The position numbers and the translations under genes are program-made. Under the pieces are notes generated by a model that searched no databases, was not told the origin of the DNA, and saw only the letters and a program-made list of their open reading frames with translations. 64,000 nucleotides of DNA from Ramlibacter alkalitolerans. GTDB taxonomy: Bacteria; Pseudomonadota; Gammaproteobacteria; Burkholderiales; Burkholderiaceae_C. Where the stretch lies: assembly GCF_016722765.1 (NCBI RefSeq), contig NZ_JAEQND010000012.1:146264-210263 (forward strand). The letters run 5' to 3'. This document shows positions 37,273-47,503 of this stretch, piece after piece; position 1 is the first letter of the stretch, and the number at the start of each line of letters is the position of its first letter.

Positions 37273-39030
37273 CTACTGCTGGAACACATGGGTGCCGGGC
37301 GCCGGCACCACCTTGCCGTCGAAGCGCACGTCGGGCACCTTGCGCGCCGGCACATAGGCGCTGCCATGGTGGTGCAGCCAGGTGTTCCAGCAGGCCCACC
37401 AGGAGCCGCGCTCCGGCTGCGCCGCGGCCAGCCAGGCCTGCGGGTCGGCCGGTGGCTGTTCGTCGAGCGGGTGGTCGGCCCAGCGATAGCTCGCCTTCGC
37501 GTTGGCGGCGGGGCCGCTCACGGGGTTCACGACGCCCACGTTGTGGCCGCCGGCCGTCAGCACGAAGCGCGCCGGCGCATGGGCCAGGCGCAGCACCTTG
37601 AACACCGACGGCCAGGGCGAGACGTGGTCCCGCTCGGTGCCCAGCACGAACAGCGGCACCCGGATCGAGCGCAGGCAGATCGGCAGGCCGCGGAAGCGGT
37701 ACTCGCCGTCGGCCAGCTGGTTGTCCATGTACAGGCGCCGCAGGTACTCGCCATGCATGCGCGCGGGCAGCCGGGTGGCGTCGGCGTTCCAGGCCCGCAG
37801 CGCGTTCATGGGCGTCTCCGCGCCCATGAGGTATTCGTGCAGCAGCTTGGACCACACCAGGTCCTTCGAGTTGATCAACTGGAAGGCGCCCGCCATGCGG
37901 CGGCCATCGAGCACGCCCGACTCGGCCATCAGGTCCTCGAGGAAGGCGACCTGGCTTTCGTCCATGAACAGGCCCAGTTCGCCGGGCTCCTGGAAGTCGA
38001 CCTGGCCGGCGATCAGGGTGACCGTCTTCAGCGGATGCTCCTTGCGAGCGCCGAACACGGCGGCGCCCATGGCGAGCAGCGTGCCGCCCAGGCAGTAGCC
38101 GGCGGCGTGGATGGCCGTGTCGGGGCACAGGCGCTGCACCGCCGCGACGGTGTCGAGCACGCCGGCATCGAGGTAGTCGTCCAGCCCGATGTCGCGGTCG
38201 GCCGCATCCGGGTTGCGCCAGGACACGATGAACACCGTATGGCCCTGGTCCACCAGGTACTTGACCAGCGAATCGTCCGGCGTGAGGTCGAGGATGTAGT
38301 ACTTCATGATCCACGAGGGCACGATCAGCACCGGCTCCTTGCGGACCTTGGCCGTGGTCGGTGCGTACTGGATCAGTTCGACCAGCGCGTTGCGATGCAC
38401 CACCTTGCCCGGCGTGAGCGCGACGGCCTCGCCGGGACGGAAGGCCTCGACGCCGCGCGGCGGGCCCCCGGCGGCGACGGCGAGCGCATCGCGCCACCAG
38501 TTGCCGCAGCCGTGCAGGAAGTTCACGCCGCCCTGGCGCGCGGTTTCCCGCAGCACCTGCGGATTGAGCACCGGCGAGTTCGAGGGCGACAGCATGTCCA
38601 GCCACTGGCGCACCGTGAAGGCGGTGACGTCTTCGTGGTGCTGCGACACGCCGCGCACGTCGGTCGTCGCCTCGCCCCACCATTGCTGCGTGAGCAGGAA
38701 GGCCTGCGCCAGCGCGTTGAACGGCGGCAACTGCCACTCCGCATGGCTGAAGCGCCGGTCGTCGGGCGGCGCCTCGATGCAATGCGGCGTGTCCGGCTGC
38801 CAGCTGCTGCGCGCGACGTAGTTCCACCACCCCAGGCCCTTCAACCAGGCACTGGTGGCCAGCGCCGACTGCTTGGACGGCAGCACCGCCAGGTGCGTGA
38901 GCCAGTCCACGTGCGCCAGCGCCACCGAGGCGGGCGAGATGCCGTTCGCCATGCGCACCAGGGCGCTCTTCAGGGGCAGGTCCAGCGGATCGGGACGCGG
39001 GGCGGGCCTGCCGTTCGGGGATGCCGTCAT
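37273..39030 (-). CDS. phaC: Class I poly(3-hydroxyalkanoate) synthase
   Basis: A 585-residue PHA polymerase. The lipase-like box GYCLGG holds the catalytic Cys; the Asp in ERDHVSP and the His in GGHNVGVVN complete the triad. The N-terminal PhaC domain (WWNYVARSSWQPDTPHCIE) is present. It polymerises 3-hydroxyacyl-CoA on granule surfaces. No phaA or phaB is nearby, so this is probably an extra copy. ATG 39030 is chosen because the ATG 16 codons upstream lies on an FNR-type site. It converges with the DksA-like gene and diverges from the ABC operon. Confidence 0.93.
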   Translation of the reverse strand: MTASPNGRPAPRPDPLDLPLKSALVRMANGISPASVALAHVDWLTHLAVLPSKQSALATSAWLKGLGWWNYVARSSWQPDTPHCIEAPPDDRRFSHAEWQLPPFNALAQAFLLTQQWWGEATTDVRGVSQHHEDVTAFTVRQWLDMLSPSNSPVLNPQVLRETARQGGVNFLHGCGNWWRDALAVAAGGPPRGVEAFRPGEAVALTPGKVVHRNALVELIQYAPTTAKVRKEPVLIVPSWIMKYYILDLTPDDSLVKYLVDQGHTVFIVSWRNPDAADRDIGLDDYLDAGVLDTVAAVQRLCPDTAIHAAGYCLGGTLLAMGAAVFGARKEHPLKTVTLIAGQVDFQEPGELGLFMDESQVAFLEDLMAESGVLDGRRMAGAFQLINSKDLVWSKLLHEYLMGAETPMNALRAWNADATRLPARMHGEYLRRLYMDNQLADGEYRFRGLPICLRSIRVPLFVLGTERDHVSPWPSVFKVLRLAHAPARFVLTAGGHNVGVVNPVSGPAANAKASYRWADHPLDEQPPADPQAWLAAAQPERGSWWACWNTWLHHHGSAYVPARKVPDVRFDGKVVPAPGTHVFQQ

Positions 39031-39064
39031 GGGTCGATGGTCGATGTTGCCTGCCGCGCGATGC

Positions 39065-39078
39065 TTGCCGTGGGTCAA
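39065..39078. promoter_or_regulatory. FNR-type binding site 4
   Basis: TTGCC-GTGG-GTCAA, 34 bases upstream of the phaC start and in the divergent region shared with the ABC exporter operon. Confidence 0.45.
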
Positions 39079-39132
39079 GAAGGCGTTGGCTTGCCAGGGC
39101 CGCCTGTTGCGCGGACGCGGCGGGCGCGGCCC

Positions 39133-39146
39133 TTGCGACAGATCAA
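39133..39146. promoter_or_regulatory. FNR-type binding site 5
   Basis: TTGCG-ACAG-ATCAA, 33 bases upstream of the ABC ATPase start. Together with site 4 it gives one FNR-type site for each divergent gene. Confidence 0.5.
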
Positions 39147-39179
39147 GGCATCCCCCTCCCCGCTGCCTACATTGGCTCC

Positions 39180-39884
<705 letters not shown>

Positions 39885-39888
39885 TGCG

Positions 39889-42255
39889 ATGAAGGCCCTC
39901 GATCGCAAGGTGCTGCGCGACCTGCGGCTGCTCTGGAGCCAGGCGCTGACCATCGCGCTGGTCGTGGCGAGCGGCATCGGCGGCTTCATCGCGAGCCTCT
40001 CCGCGGTCGATTCGCTCGCCGCTGCGCGCGACGGCTTCTATGCATCCGGCCATTTCGCCGACGCGTTCGCGGTCGTGAAGCGCGCGCCCGACGCCCTGGC
40101 GCAGCGCATCGCCGAGGTTCCGGGCGTGATCGAGGTGCAGACGACCGTCGAGGCCGCGGCGCGCGTGAGCGTTCCCGGCACCGTCGATCCCGTCATCGGG
40201 CAGTTGATCGGACTCGATCCGCGCCGGCCCTTGCGCCTGAACCAGCTGCGCCTGCGAAGCGGCCGCTGGCCCGAGGTCGGCCAGCGCGGCGGCGCCGAGC
40301 TCGAGGCGGTGGTGACGGTCTCCTTCGCCGACGCGCACCGCCTGCGCCCGGGTGACGCCGTGTCGGCACTCGTCAACGGCAAGCGCCGCACCCTCCGGAT
40401 CACCGGCACCGCGCTGTCGCCGGAGTACATCTTCGGCGGCGCCATGGGCCTGCCGGACATGCGCGCGTTCGGCGTCTTCTGGGTCGACCACGACGAACTG
40501 GCGGCAGCCATGGACATGCGCGGCGCCTTCAACCACGTGGCGCTGAAACTCGCGCCCTCGGCCTCGGAACCCGCGGTGCTCGACGCCGTGACGCGGCGCC
40601 TGCGCGGCCTGGGCGGAACGCCGGCCCATGGCCGCGACGAGCAGGGTTCGCACGCGATGCTGGACAACGAGATCCGCGGACAGCGCGTGATGGGCACCGT
40701 GCTGCCGGCGATCTTCCTGGCCGTGGCCGGCTTCCTGCTGCACGTGGTCACCGCCCGCCTGGTGGCGACGCAGCGCGAACAGGTCGCTGCGCTCAAGGCC
40801 CTTGGCTACCGCGACGGCGCGATCGCCCTTCACTACCTCAAGCTGGTCGCGCCCATGGTCCTGGGCGGCTATGCGCTGGGCCTGCTGCTCGGTCGCTGGA
40901 TGGGCGGCCTGCTGACCGGCCTGTATGCCGGCCTGTTCCGCTTCCCCAGCTTCGAGCACCACGTGCCGGCCGCGCTCGCGCTGGCCGGCCTGGCGATCGT
41001 GGCGCTCACCGCGGTGCTGGGCACGTTCACGGCGATCGCTTCCACGGTGCGGCTCTCGCCCGCCGAGGCGATGCGGCCGCCGGCACCGGGGCGCTACCGC
41101 CGCGCATTGCTGGAGCGCGTGCCCGGGCTGCCGGTGGCGCCGGCCGTGCGCATGATCGTGCGCAATCTCGAGCGCCGTCCGCTGCGCGCGGCGCTCACGA
41201 TCGGCGGTATCGCCGCATCGGTGGCCATCGTGATCATGGGCAACTTCTTCCGCGACGCGATCGACAGGATCGTGGAGACGCAGTTCCAGCACGGCATGCG
41301 TGCCGATGTGATCGTCTGGATGACGGAGCCGGTCGACGCGGCCGCGGCGCGCGAGCTGGCGCGCCTGCCCGGCGTGCTGCAGGTCGAAGCCGGGCGGCGC
41401 CTGCAGGTGCGCTTCCGCCACGGCCACCGCAGCGAGAAGGGCCTGGTGGACGGCCATCCGCCGCGCGCCCTGCTGCAGCGCGTCGTCGACGTGGACCGGC
41501 AGCCCGCCGAGGCGCCACCCGACGGCCTGCTGATGACGGACCGCCTCGCCGACAAGCTGCAGCTCGCGGCCGGCGACACGGTGGACGTCGAGCTGCGCGA
41601 AGGCGCGCGCGAAGTCGTTCCCATGGTGCTGCGCGCCACCGTGAGCGACATGATGGGTCTGAACGCCTTCGTCCAGCGGGATGCCCTCAACCGCATGCTG
41701 GGCGACGGCGACCTCGCCAATTTCTTCAGCCTGCGCGTGGCCGCCTCGGACCTGCCGCGGGTGCTGCAAGCCACGCAGGGGCTGCCGAAGGTGGCCGGCG
41801 CGTTCAGCAAGTCGGCGATGCTGCGCAACATGGAGGAGATCAGCGCCCGCAACGTGCGCATCATGAGCACCATCCTCACGCTGTTCGCGACGGTGATCGC
41901 GGTCGGCGTGGTGTACAACAATGCCCGCATCGCCCTGGCCGAGCGCAGCTGGGAACTGGCCAGCCTGCGCGTGCTGGGGTTCACGCGCGCCGAGGTCTCG
42001 CTGCTGCTGCTGGGCGAACTCGCGATCGGCATCGCCATCGCGCTGCCGCTGGGCATGCTGCTCGGATGGTCGCTCACCCACGGCATCGTCGGCCTGATGC
42101 AGACCGACCAGTTCCTCTTTCCGGTGGCGATCCAGCCGCGCACGTACGCGGGGGCGGCGATCTGCGTGGTCGCCGCCGGCGTCGCCAGCGCGCTGGTGGT
42201 GCGCCGGCGCATCGACCGCCTCGACCTGGTCGCCGCCCTCAAGACCCGGGAGTGA
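39889..42255 (+). CDS. FtsX-like ABC exporter permease
   Basis: A 788-residue permease with two FtsX domains. There is an N-terminal membrane helix (WSQALTIALVVASGIGGFIA), a large periplasmic domain, three helices near residues 265-395, a second such periplasmic region, and a final three-helix set ending near residue 780. This duplicated layout is that of MacB-like and YknZ-like exporters rather than solute importers. It lies between the ATPase and adaptor genes, 4 bases from each. Confidence 0.9.
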   Translation: MKALDRKVLRDLRLLWSQALTIALVVASGIGGFIASLSAVDSLAAARDGFYASGHFADAFAVVKRAPDALAQRIAEVPGVIEVQTTVEAAARVSVPGTVDPVIGQLIGLDPRRPLRLNQLRLRSGRWPEVGQRGGAELEAVVTVSFADAHRLRPGDAVSALVNGKRRTLRITGTALSPEYIFGGAMGLPDMRAFGVFWVDHDELAAAMDMRGAFNHVALKLAPSASEPAVLDAVTRRLRGLGGTPAHGRDEQGSHAMLDNEIRGQRVMGTVLPAIFLAVAGFLLHVVTARLVATQREQVAALKALGYRDGAIALHYLKLVAPMVLGGYALGLLLGRWMGGLLTGLYAGLFRFPSFEHHVPAALALAGLAIVALTAVLGTFTAIASTVRLSPAEAMRPPAPGRYRRALLERVPGLPVAPAVRMIVRNLERRPLRAALTIGGIAASVAIVIMGNFFRDAIDRIVETQFQHGMRADVIVWMTEPVDAAAARELARLPGVLQVEAGRRLQVRFRHGHRSEKGLVDGHPPRALLQRVVDVDRQPAEAPPDGLLMTDRLADKLQLAAGDTVDVELREGAREVVPMVLRATVSDMMGLNAFVQRDALNRMLGDGDLANFFSLRVAASDLPRVLQATQGLPKVAGAFSKSAMLRNMEEISARNVRIMSTILTLFATVIAVGVVYNNARIALAERSWELASLRVLGFTRAEVSLLLLGELAIGIAIALPLGMLLGWSLTHGIVGLMQTDQFLFPVAIQPRTYAGAAICVVAAGVASALVVRRRIDRLDLVAALKTRE

Positions 42256-42259
42256 AACC

Positions 42260-43453
42260 GTGCTCCAGAAGAAGATCCTCGTTCCTGCCGCCGCCGTCCT
42301 GGCCACGGCCGCTTTGCTCGCCTGGGCCTTCTCGCCCCGGCCGGTCGTCGTCGAGGTCGCCCCCGTGCTGCTGGGGCGCTACGAACAGGCCATCGAGGAG
42401 GACGGCCGCACGCGCCTGAAGGAGCGCTACACCGTGTCGGCGCCGGTCGCGGCGCGCGTCCTGCGCATCGGCCTGCGCGAGGGCGACGCCGTGGCGGCCG
42501 GTGAACCGCTCGCCGTGCTGATGCCGGTGATGTCGGCGATGGTGGACGAGCGCAGCACCCGCGAGGCGACGGCGCGCCACCAGGCGGCCGTGGCCAACGA
42601 GGCACGCGCCAGGGCGCGGATCGCCCGCACGCAGGTCGCGGCCGACGAGGCGCACCTGGAATTGCAGCGCACGGAGAAGCTGGCCCGCGAGGGTTTCCTT
42701 CCGGCCTCGCGGCTGGACGGCGCGCGGCTGGCTCTGGCAGCGGCGCAGCGCGACGTGGATGTGGCGCGTGCCGAACGGGAGTCGGCGCTGCACGAACAGG
42801 CACAGGCTGCCGCGGCCCTGCTGCCGGTCACGGGCAAGCTGCAGGTCGGTCGGCCGCTGACCGTCCGCTCGCCGGTGGCCGGGGTCGTGCTGAAGATCCC
42901 GCAGGCGAGCGAGGCCACGGTGCCGGCGGGCGCGCCGCTGCTGGATGTCGGCGATCCTGCGCGCCTGGAGGTGGTCGCCGACCTGCTCACGACCGACGCC
43001 GTGCAGGCCCGGCCCGGCGGCCCGGCGATGGTCGAACGCTGGGGCGGACCGCCCGTCTCGGCGCGCGTGCGGCGGGTCGAGCCGGGCGCGTTCACCAAGG
43101 TTTCGGCGCTGGGCATCGAGGAGCAGCGCGTGAAGGTCGTGGTGGACGTCGATGCCGCGCCGCCCGGGTGGCAGGCGATGGGCGACGGCTACCGGGTGAC
43201 GCTGCGCATCCTCACGCAGCAGGTCGACCAGGTGGTGCTGGCACCGGTGGGTGCGCTGTTCCCGATCGGGGACGGCGGCATGGGCGTGTTCCGCCTCGAG
43301 GGCGGACGCGCGCGGCTGCAGCCGGTGGAACTGGGCGGCCGCAACGGCAGCGAGGCGTGGGTGCGCACCGGCCTGAAGCCGGGGGACCGCGTCGTCATCT
43401 ATCCGCCGCCGACCGTGGGCGACGGACAACGCGTGCAGCCGCGCGGGCCGTGA
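42260..43453 (+). CDS. HlyD/MacA-like periplasmic adaptor
   Basis: A 397-residue membrane-fusion protein starting at GTG 42260. An N-terminal anchor (about 5-25) is followed by a biotinyl-lipoyl-like half (VSAPVAARVLRIGLREGDAV), a helical hairpin (ARIARTQVAADEAHLELQR) and the barrel domains. It should link the inner-membrane ABC pair to an outer-membrane channel; no outer-membrane channel gene is in the window. Its stop is 4 bases before the two-domain kinase gene. Confidence 0.9.
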   Translation: MLQKKILVPAAAVLATAALLAWAFSPRPVVVEVAPVLLGRYEQAIEEDGRTRLKERYTVSAPVAARVLRIGLREGDAVAAGEPLAVLMPVMSAMVDERSTREATARHQAAVANEARARARIARTQVAADEAHLELQRTEKLAREGFLPASRLDGARLALAAAQRDVDVARAERESALHEQAQAAAALLPVTGKLQVGRPLTVRSPVAGVVLKIPQASEATVPAGAPLLDVGDPARLEVVADLLTTDAVQARPGGPAMVERWGGPPVSARVRRVEPGAFTKVSALGIEEQRVKVVVDVDAAPPGWQAMGDGYRVTLRILTQQVDQVVLAPVGALFPIGDGGMGVFRLEGGRARLQPVELGGRNGSEAWVRTGLKPGDRVVIYPPPTVGDGQRVQPRGP

Positions 43454-43457
43454 TGCG

Positions 43458-44864
43458 ATGGGCATGACCGCATCCCGCAGGCTCGTGCAGGCGCTCGCGC
43501 GCCGCCTCGGCGCCGAACTGATCGAGACCCACATCTCCTGGGTCCTGCTGGCGGGCGCCCTGGCCTACAAGGTGAAGAAGCCCTTGCGGCTGCCCTTCGT
43601 GGACTACTCCACGCCGGAGCGCCGGCAGGGCTTCTGCCAGGAGGAAGTCCGGTTGAACGAGCGCCTCGCGCCCGGCTTGTACCTCGGGGTGGCCCGCATC
43701 ACGGGCAGCAGCGACGCGCCGGAGATCGACGGCAGCGGCCCGGCGCTGGAGTACGCCGTGCGCATGCGGCGCTTCCCTGCGGGTGCCCTGCTCAGCGAAC
43801 GTGCGGCCCAGGGCACGCTCGACGCGGCGCTCGTGGATCGGCTGGCGGACCGGCTCGGGGTCTTCCACGCCGAGGCCCCGCGCTGCACCGCGGCCGGGAT
43901 CGCGCTGCCTGCGCGTGCGCTGGCCGCCCTGCAAGGCGCCGCCGGCCTCTGGCCGGCGCCGCAGCAGGCGCAGCTGGCCCGCTGGATCGCGGGCGAGGCG
44001 AAGGCCGTCGATGCGCTCTGGCAGCTGCGCGCCGGCGCCGGTTGCGTGCGCGAAGGCCATGGCGACCTGCACCTGGCCAACCTGCTCACGCTCGAGGGCG
44101 AGGTGATGGCCTTCGATGCGCTGGAATTCGATGCGTCGCTGCGCTGCATCGACGTGGTCGAGGACATCGCGTTCACGGTGATGGACCTCGCCGCGCACGA
44201 CCTGCCGGCGCTCGCGTGGCGGCTGCTCGATGGCTGGCTGCAACGCACCGGCGAGTACGAGGGCGTGGCGGGCCTGCGCCTGTGCCTCGTCTATCGCGCC
44301 CTCGTGCGCGCCCTGGCGTGCCACCTGCGCGAGCCGCACGGCGCGGGGGCGCAGCGCTATGCGCGCGAGGCGCTGCGCTGGACTGCGCCCGCGGCGCCGC
44401 GCCTGTGGATCACCCACGGCCTGCCCGGGTCCGGCAAGAGCTGGCAGTCGCAGCGCCTGCTGCAGGCCACCGGCGCGATCCGCATCCGCTCGGACGTGGA
44501 GCGCAAGCGCCTGCATGGCCTGGCACCGCTGGCGCGCTCGCGCGATCACGGCCTGGATCTCTACACGCCGCAGGCCACGCGCGCGACCCTGGCCCGGCTC
44601 TTCACCCTGGCCGGCGCGCTGCTGCGCGCCGGCTGGCCGGTGGTGCTCGATGCGGCCTTCCTGCGCCGCGCCGAACGCGACGCGGCCCGCACGCTGGCCC
44701 GGACCGAGGGCGTGCCCTTTGCCATCCTCGACTGCGAGGCACCACCGGAAGTGCTGCGCGAGCGCCTGCGCACCCGGACCGGTGACGCTTCCGAAGCCGA
44801 TGTCGGGGTGCTGGAGCTGCTGGCCGCCGTGCGCGAGCCGCTCGGAGAGGACGAGCGCGGCTAG
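43458..44864 (+). CDS. Two-domain protein: aminoglycoside-phosphotransferase-like plus P-loop kinase
   Basis: A 468-residue fusion. The N-terminal about 320 residues have the APH-type motif HGDLHLANLL and the following Asp in AFDALEFDASLRCID. The C-terminal about 140 residues are a P-loop kinase with GLPGSGKS and a distal DAAFLRR motif, like the gluconate/chloramphenicol kinase group. The order is the same as in proteins annotated as AAA ATPase/phosphotransferase in proteobacteria. The substrate is not known; the FNR-linked setting and nearby PRPP enzymes suggest nucleotide or sugar phosphorylation (inference). It is the last gene of the exporter operon, ending 4 bases into the convergent gene. 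Confidence 0.8.
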   Translation: MGMTASRRLVQALARRLGAELIETHISWVLLAGALAYKVKKPLRLPFVDYSTPERRQGFCQEEVRLNERLAPGLYLGVARITGSSDAPEIDGSGPALEYAVRMRRFPAGALLSERAAQGTLDAALVDRLADRLGVFHAEAPRCTAAGIALPARALAALQGAAGLWPAPQQAQLARWIAGEAKAVDALWQLRAGAGCVREGHGDLHLANLLTLEGEVMAFDALEFDASLRCIDVVEDIAFTVMDLAAHDLPALAWRLLDGWLQRTGEYEGVAGLRLCLVYRALVRALACHLREPHGAGAQRYAREALRWTAPAAPRLWITHGLPGSGKSWQSQRLLQATGAIRIRSDVERKRLHGLAPLARSRDHGLDLYTPQATRATLARLFTLAGALLRAGWPVVLDAAFLRRAERDAARTLARTEGVPFAILDCEAPPEVLRERLRTRTGDASEADVGVLELLAAVREPLGEDERG

Positions 44865-45736
44865 CGCGTCTCGGCCTGCCGCCGCACCTCGTCGCGCTTC
44901 ATGCGCAGGTAGGCCTCGCGCTCCACCTCGTGCAACTGGCGCGGGTAGCGCTCGGTCGCGTCGAACCATGCCTGCAGGCGCTTTTCGAGCTGCTGGCCGG
45001 GCGGCAGCGCCAGCGAGTCCAGGTAGGCGTCGATCGCCAGGTAGTAGCGCATGGTGTTGCGTTCGACCACGCCCCGCAGGCCGTCCACGAAGGCCTCGCC
45101 GGCACCTCGTGCGACGCGCGTGAAGCCGACCTTGTCGCGGCCGACCATGCCCAGGTACAGCTGCATGGCGAAGCGGCTCGCGCCGCCGTAGCTCAAGCCG
45201 TAACCGAGGTGCAGGAAGGTGCGCCCGCCGTCCAGCGGCACCGCCTCGGCCTGCAGGCGGTACTGGCCCGTGTCGTAGGGGCCCTCGGGCGCCTCCATCC
45301 GGACCGACAGGTAGTCGGGGCGCAGCTGCGGCGCACGCCAGGCGAAATCCAGCAGCGAGGCCGCCGCGATCGCCTGCGGCTCCTTGCGCCCGACACGCAG
45401 TTGCACGTGCGTCGCCCCCTGCAGTTCCACGCGGCGGCAGTACTTGGTATTGAGGTGCAGGATCAGGATCTCGCACCATTGCGCCGGATCGGCCAGTGCG
45501 GTCGACACGCGGGCGAAGGGATGTTCCAGCACCGCGTAGACATCGCCGTCGATGCGGCCCGGGGTTTCATCCGACTGCAGGACCAGCGGCCCGCCGAACG
45601 CGTTGCTGGCGAGCTGCGGCGCCAGGCTCGCATGGCGCGCCAGCAGCGCCGCCGGGCCGAGCACGCCGGCCGCGTGGGCTGCAAGCGACAGCACCATCGA
45701 GGCGAGTGCCGCCGCCAGGGCACGAATCGTGTTCAT
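44861..45736 (-). CDS. Exported protein of unknown function, START-like features
   Basis: A 291-residue protein with a signal peptide (cut after AHA, about residue 22). The mature part has a helix-grip look (DGDVYAVLEHPFARVSTALADPAQWCEILILH), similar to polyketide cyclase/START-type lipid-binding domains, then segments ending in a basic helix (KRDEVRRQAETR). No catalytic motif is recognised. It is divergent from the first PRPP synthetase gene, with an FNR-type site between, 33 bases from its own start codon. Confidence 0.65.
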   Translation of the reverse strand: MNTIRALAAALASMVLSLAAHAAGVLGPAALLARHASLAPQLASNAFGGPLVLQSDETPGRIDGDVYAVLEHPFARVSTALADPAQWCEILILHLNTKYCRRVELQGATHVQLRVGRKEPQAIAAASLLDFAWRAPQLRPDYLSVRMEAPEGPYDTGQYRLQAEAVPLDGGRTFLHLGYGLSYGGASRFAMQLYLGMVGRDKVGFTRVARGAGEAFVDGLRGVVERNTMRYYLAIDAYLDSLALPPGQQLEKRLQAWFDATERYPRQLHEVEREAYLRMKRDEVRRQAETR

Positions 45737-45769
45737 GGTCTCCAGTCTGGCCGCCCGGGGCACGCGCAC

Positions 45770-45783
45770 TTGACCAGCGTCAA
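45770..45783. promoter_or_regulatory. FNR-type binding site 6
   Basis: TTGAC-CAGC-GTCAA, a perfect palindrome around its spacer, between the START-like gene (33 bases away) and the PRPP synthetase gene (52 bases away). Confidence 0.6.
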
Positions 45784-45835
45784 TCCGCCAGCTCCCGGCG
45801 GGCAGCATTCCCAGGCTTTGGAGGATGATGCCCCA

Positions 45836-46822
45836 ATGAGCCATGACGCCCCCTGTCTCTTCGCCATGCAGGCCAGCCGCGCCTGGGGCGAAGCCGTCGC
45901 CGCCCAGCTGGGCACGCAGCTTTCCCCGCATGAGGAACGCGCCTTCGAGGACGGCGAACACAAGACGCGGCCGCTGGCCAGCGTCCGCGGGCGCGATGTC
46001 TTCGTGCTGCAGTCGCTGCACGGGGACAGCGCGCAGGGCGTGAACGACAAGCTGTGCCGGCTGCTGTTCTTCATCGGCGCCCTGAAGGACGCCTCGGCCG
46101 GCAGCGTGACCGCCGTGATGCCCTACCTGCCCTACGCCCGCAAGGACCGCAAGACGAAGGTGCGCGACCCGGTGACGACCCGCTACGTCGCCACGCTGTT
46201 CGAGGCGGTGGGCACCGACCGGGTGGTGACCCTGGACGTGCACAACCTGGCCGCCTACCAGAACGCCTTCCGCTGCCGCACCGAGCACCTCGAGGCCGCC
46301 GGGATGTTCGCGCGGCACTTCGCCACCCATCTCGGGCACCGGCCGGCGGTGGTCGTGGCGCCCGGCGCGGCCGACATGAAACGCACCGAGCAGTTCCGCC
46401 GGCGCCTGGCGTCCGCGCTGCGGCGCCCGGTCGGCGCCGCCTTTGCCGACGAGGCCCGCGGCGAGATGGAAACCGGTGGCGACCTGATCATCGGCGACGT
46501 GGCCGACCGCTGCGTGATCGTGGTCGACGACCGCATCGGCACCGGCGCCACGCTGGCGCGCACCGCGCGCGCCTGCCGCGCGCAGGGCGCCGCCGAAGTG
46601 CATGCCGCGGCCACGCACGGCCTCTTCGTGGGTTCCGCCTCCGACCTGCTGGCCGACGACGCCGTCGACAGCATCGTGATCACCGACAGCGTGCCGCCGT
46701 TCCGGCTGCCGGCCGGCCCGGTGCGCGACAAGCTGCGGGTGCTGCCCACGGCGGCCCTGTTCGCCGCCGCGATCTCGCGCATGCACACGGACGCGTCGCT
46801 CACCGAACTGCTGGAAGGCTAG
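45836..46822 (+). CDS. Ribose-phosphate pyrophosphokinase, divergent copy 1
   Basis: A 328-residue PRPP synthetase homologue. FEDGEHKTRP, YARKDRKTK (flexible loop) and the PRPP loop VVDDRIGTGATL are present, but the standard DLHAxQIQGFF segment is replaced by LDVHNLAAYQNAF. This is therefore not the housekeeping prs. It probably makes PRPP or uses a related sugar phosphate. ATG 45836 follows GGAGG by 9 bases. It has an FNR-type site upstream and belongs to the low-oxygen island. Confidence 0.85.
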   Translation: MSHDAPCLFAMQASRAWGEAVAAQLGTQLSPHEERAFEDGEHKTRPLASVRGRDVFVLQSLHGDSAQGVNDKLCRLLFFIGALKDASAGSVTAVMPYLPYARKDRKTKVRDPVTTRYVATLFEAVGTDRVVTLDVHNLAAYQNAFRCRTEHLEAAGMFARHFATHLGHRPAVVVAPGAADMKRTEQFRRRLASALRRPVGAAFADEARGEMETGGDLIIGDVADRCVIVVDDRIGTGATLARTARACRAQGAAEVHAAATHGLFVGSASDLLADDAVDSIVITDSVPPFRLPAGPVRDKLRVLPTAALFAAAISRMHTDASLTELLEG

Positions 46823-46900
46823 GAACCGGGTGCAGCGCTGGAGAAGGAGTGAAGCCGGCGCGATGTGTGCCGCGCTGCGCTGGTTGCCCCTGGTCCGGCA

Positions 46901-47017
46901 CAGGACGGATTTGTCCGCCTCACTCCATGTCCCCCGGCGCGGTTGAGAGCACTGGCCTTGGCTGATGCCGCGCCCGCGCCTCCTCCTTGACTTCCGGAGG
47001 CGGACAAACCCGTCCTG
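46901..47017. repeat. Inverted repeat with 21-base arms
   Basis: Arms 46901-46921 and 46997-47017 are reverse complements with one mismatch (units CAGGACGG and CCGTCCTG at the ends). The loop is 75 bases. It starts about 80 bases after the PRPP synthetase gene and may act as its transcript end or be a relic of an insertion. Confidence 0.6.
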
Positions 47018-47085
47018 CGCCTGCGCTGTCGAATGGACAGGCGGTGGAGCGGACCTGGGAGCCTGCGCGGCAGAAGCCGGTTTTG

Positions 47086-47120
47086 CTCCCTCTCCCTCTG
47101 GGAGAGGGTTGGGGTGAGGG
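47086..47120 (+). repeat. CCCTCTCCC-type intergenic repeat, forward copy
   Basis: The core CCCTCTCCC-TCT-GGGAGAGGG folds on itself and is followed by TTGGGGTGAGGG. Such units are widely scattered in proteobacterial intergenic DNA. An inverted copy lies at 47504-47540. Confidence 0.7.
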
Positions 47121-47205
47121 CATGCGGCGCTGGCGGGTCAGCGTCGCTGGTCCGAGGCGCGTTACGGCTGCATGCCTGCCAGCTACCTGCCCTATCGGCC
47201 TGACC

Positions 47206-47480
47206 AAGAACGAACCCGAACTCGACGTGCCAGCGGAGATCGCCCGCCGACTGCAGGCCATCCAGGAAGCACGGGGCACGATGGGAAAAACGCCAGCGCG
47301 AGCAGGAACTGCAGCGCGGGCGTGAGCCGGACGATCCGCCGCGCGCCGGGCGCCAAAAGCCCCCGTTTGGCGTGCCCGAGGACAAGGCGCAGGAGAACTT
47401 GACGGATCCGGACAGCCGCATCATGAAGCGCGCCGGCGGCGGCTTCGATGCGAGCTACAACGCGCAGACCGCGGTGGATG
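47206..47480 (+). pseudogene. Transposase fragment (DDE type, IS1182-like), frameshifted
   Basis: In frame 1 from 47206 the translation KNEPELDVPAEIARRLQAI, then frame 2 from about 47360 the translation PFGVPEDKAQENLTDPDSR and later GGFDASYNAQTAVD, read as consecutive parts of a DDE transposase central region (the NLTDPDSRIM and YNAQxAVD motifs recur in IS1182-like elements). At least one frameshift and loss of both ends show it is dead. Family assignment is from memory of the motif, so moderate. Confidence 0.65.
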
Positions 47481-47503
47481 GGCGGCCCACGACCGCCGAG
47501 CGC

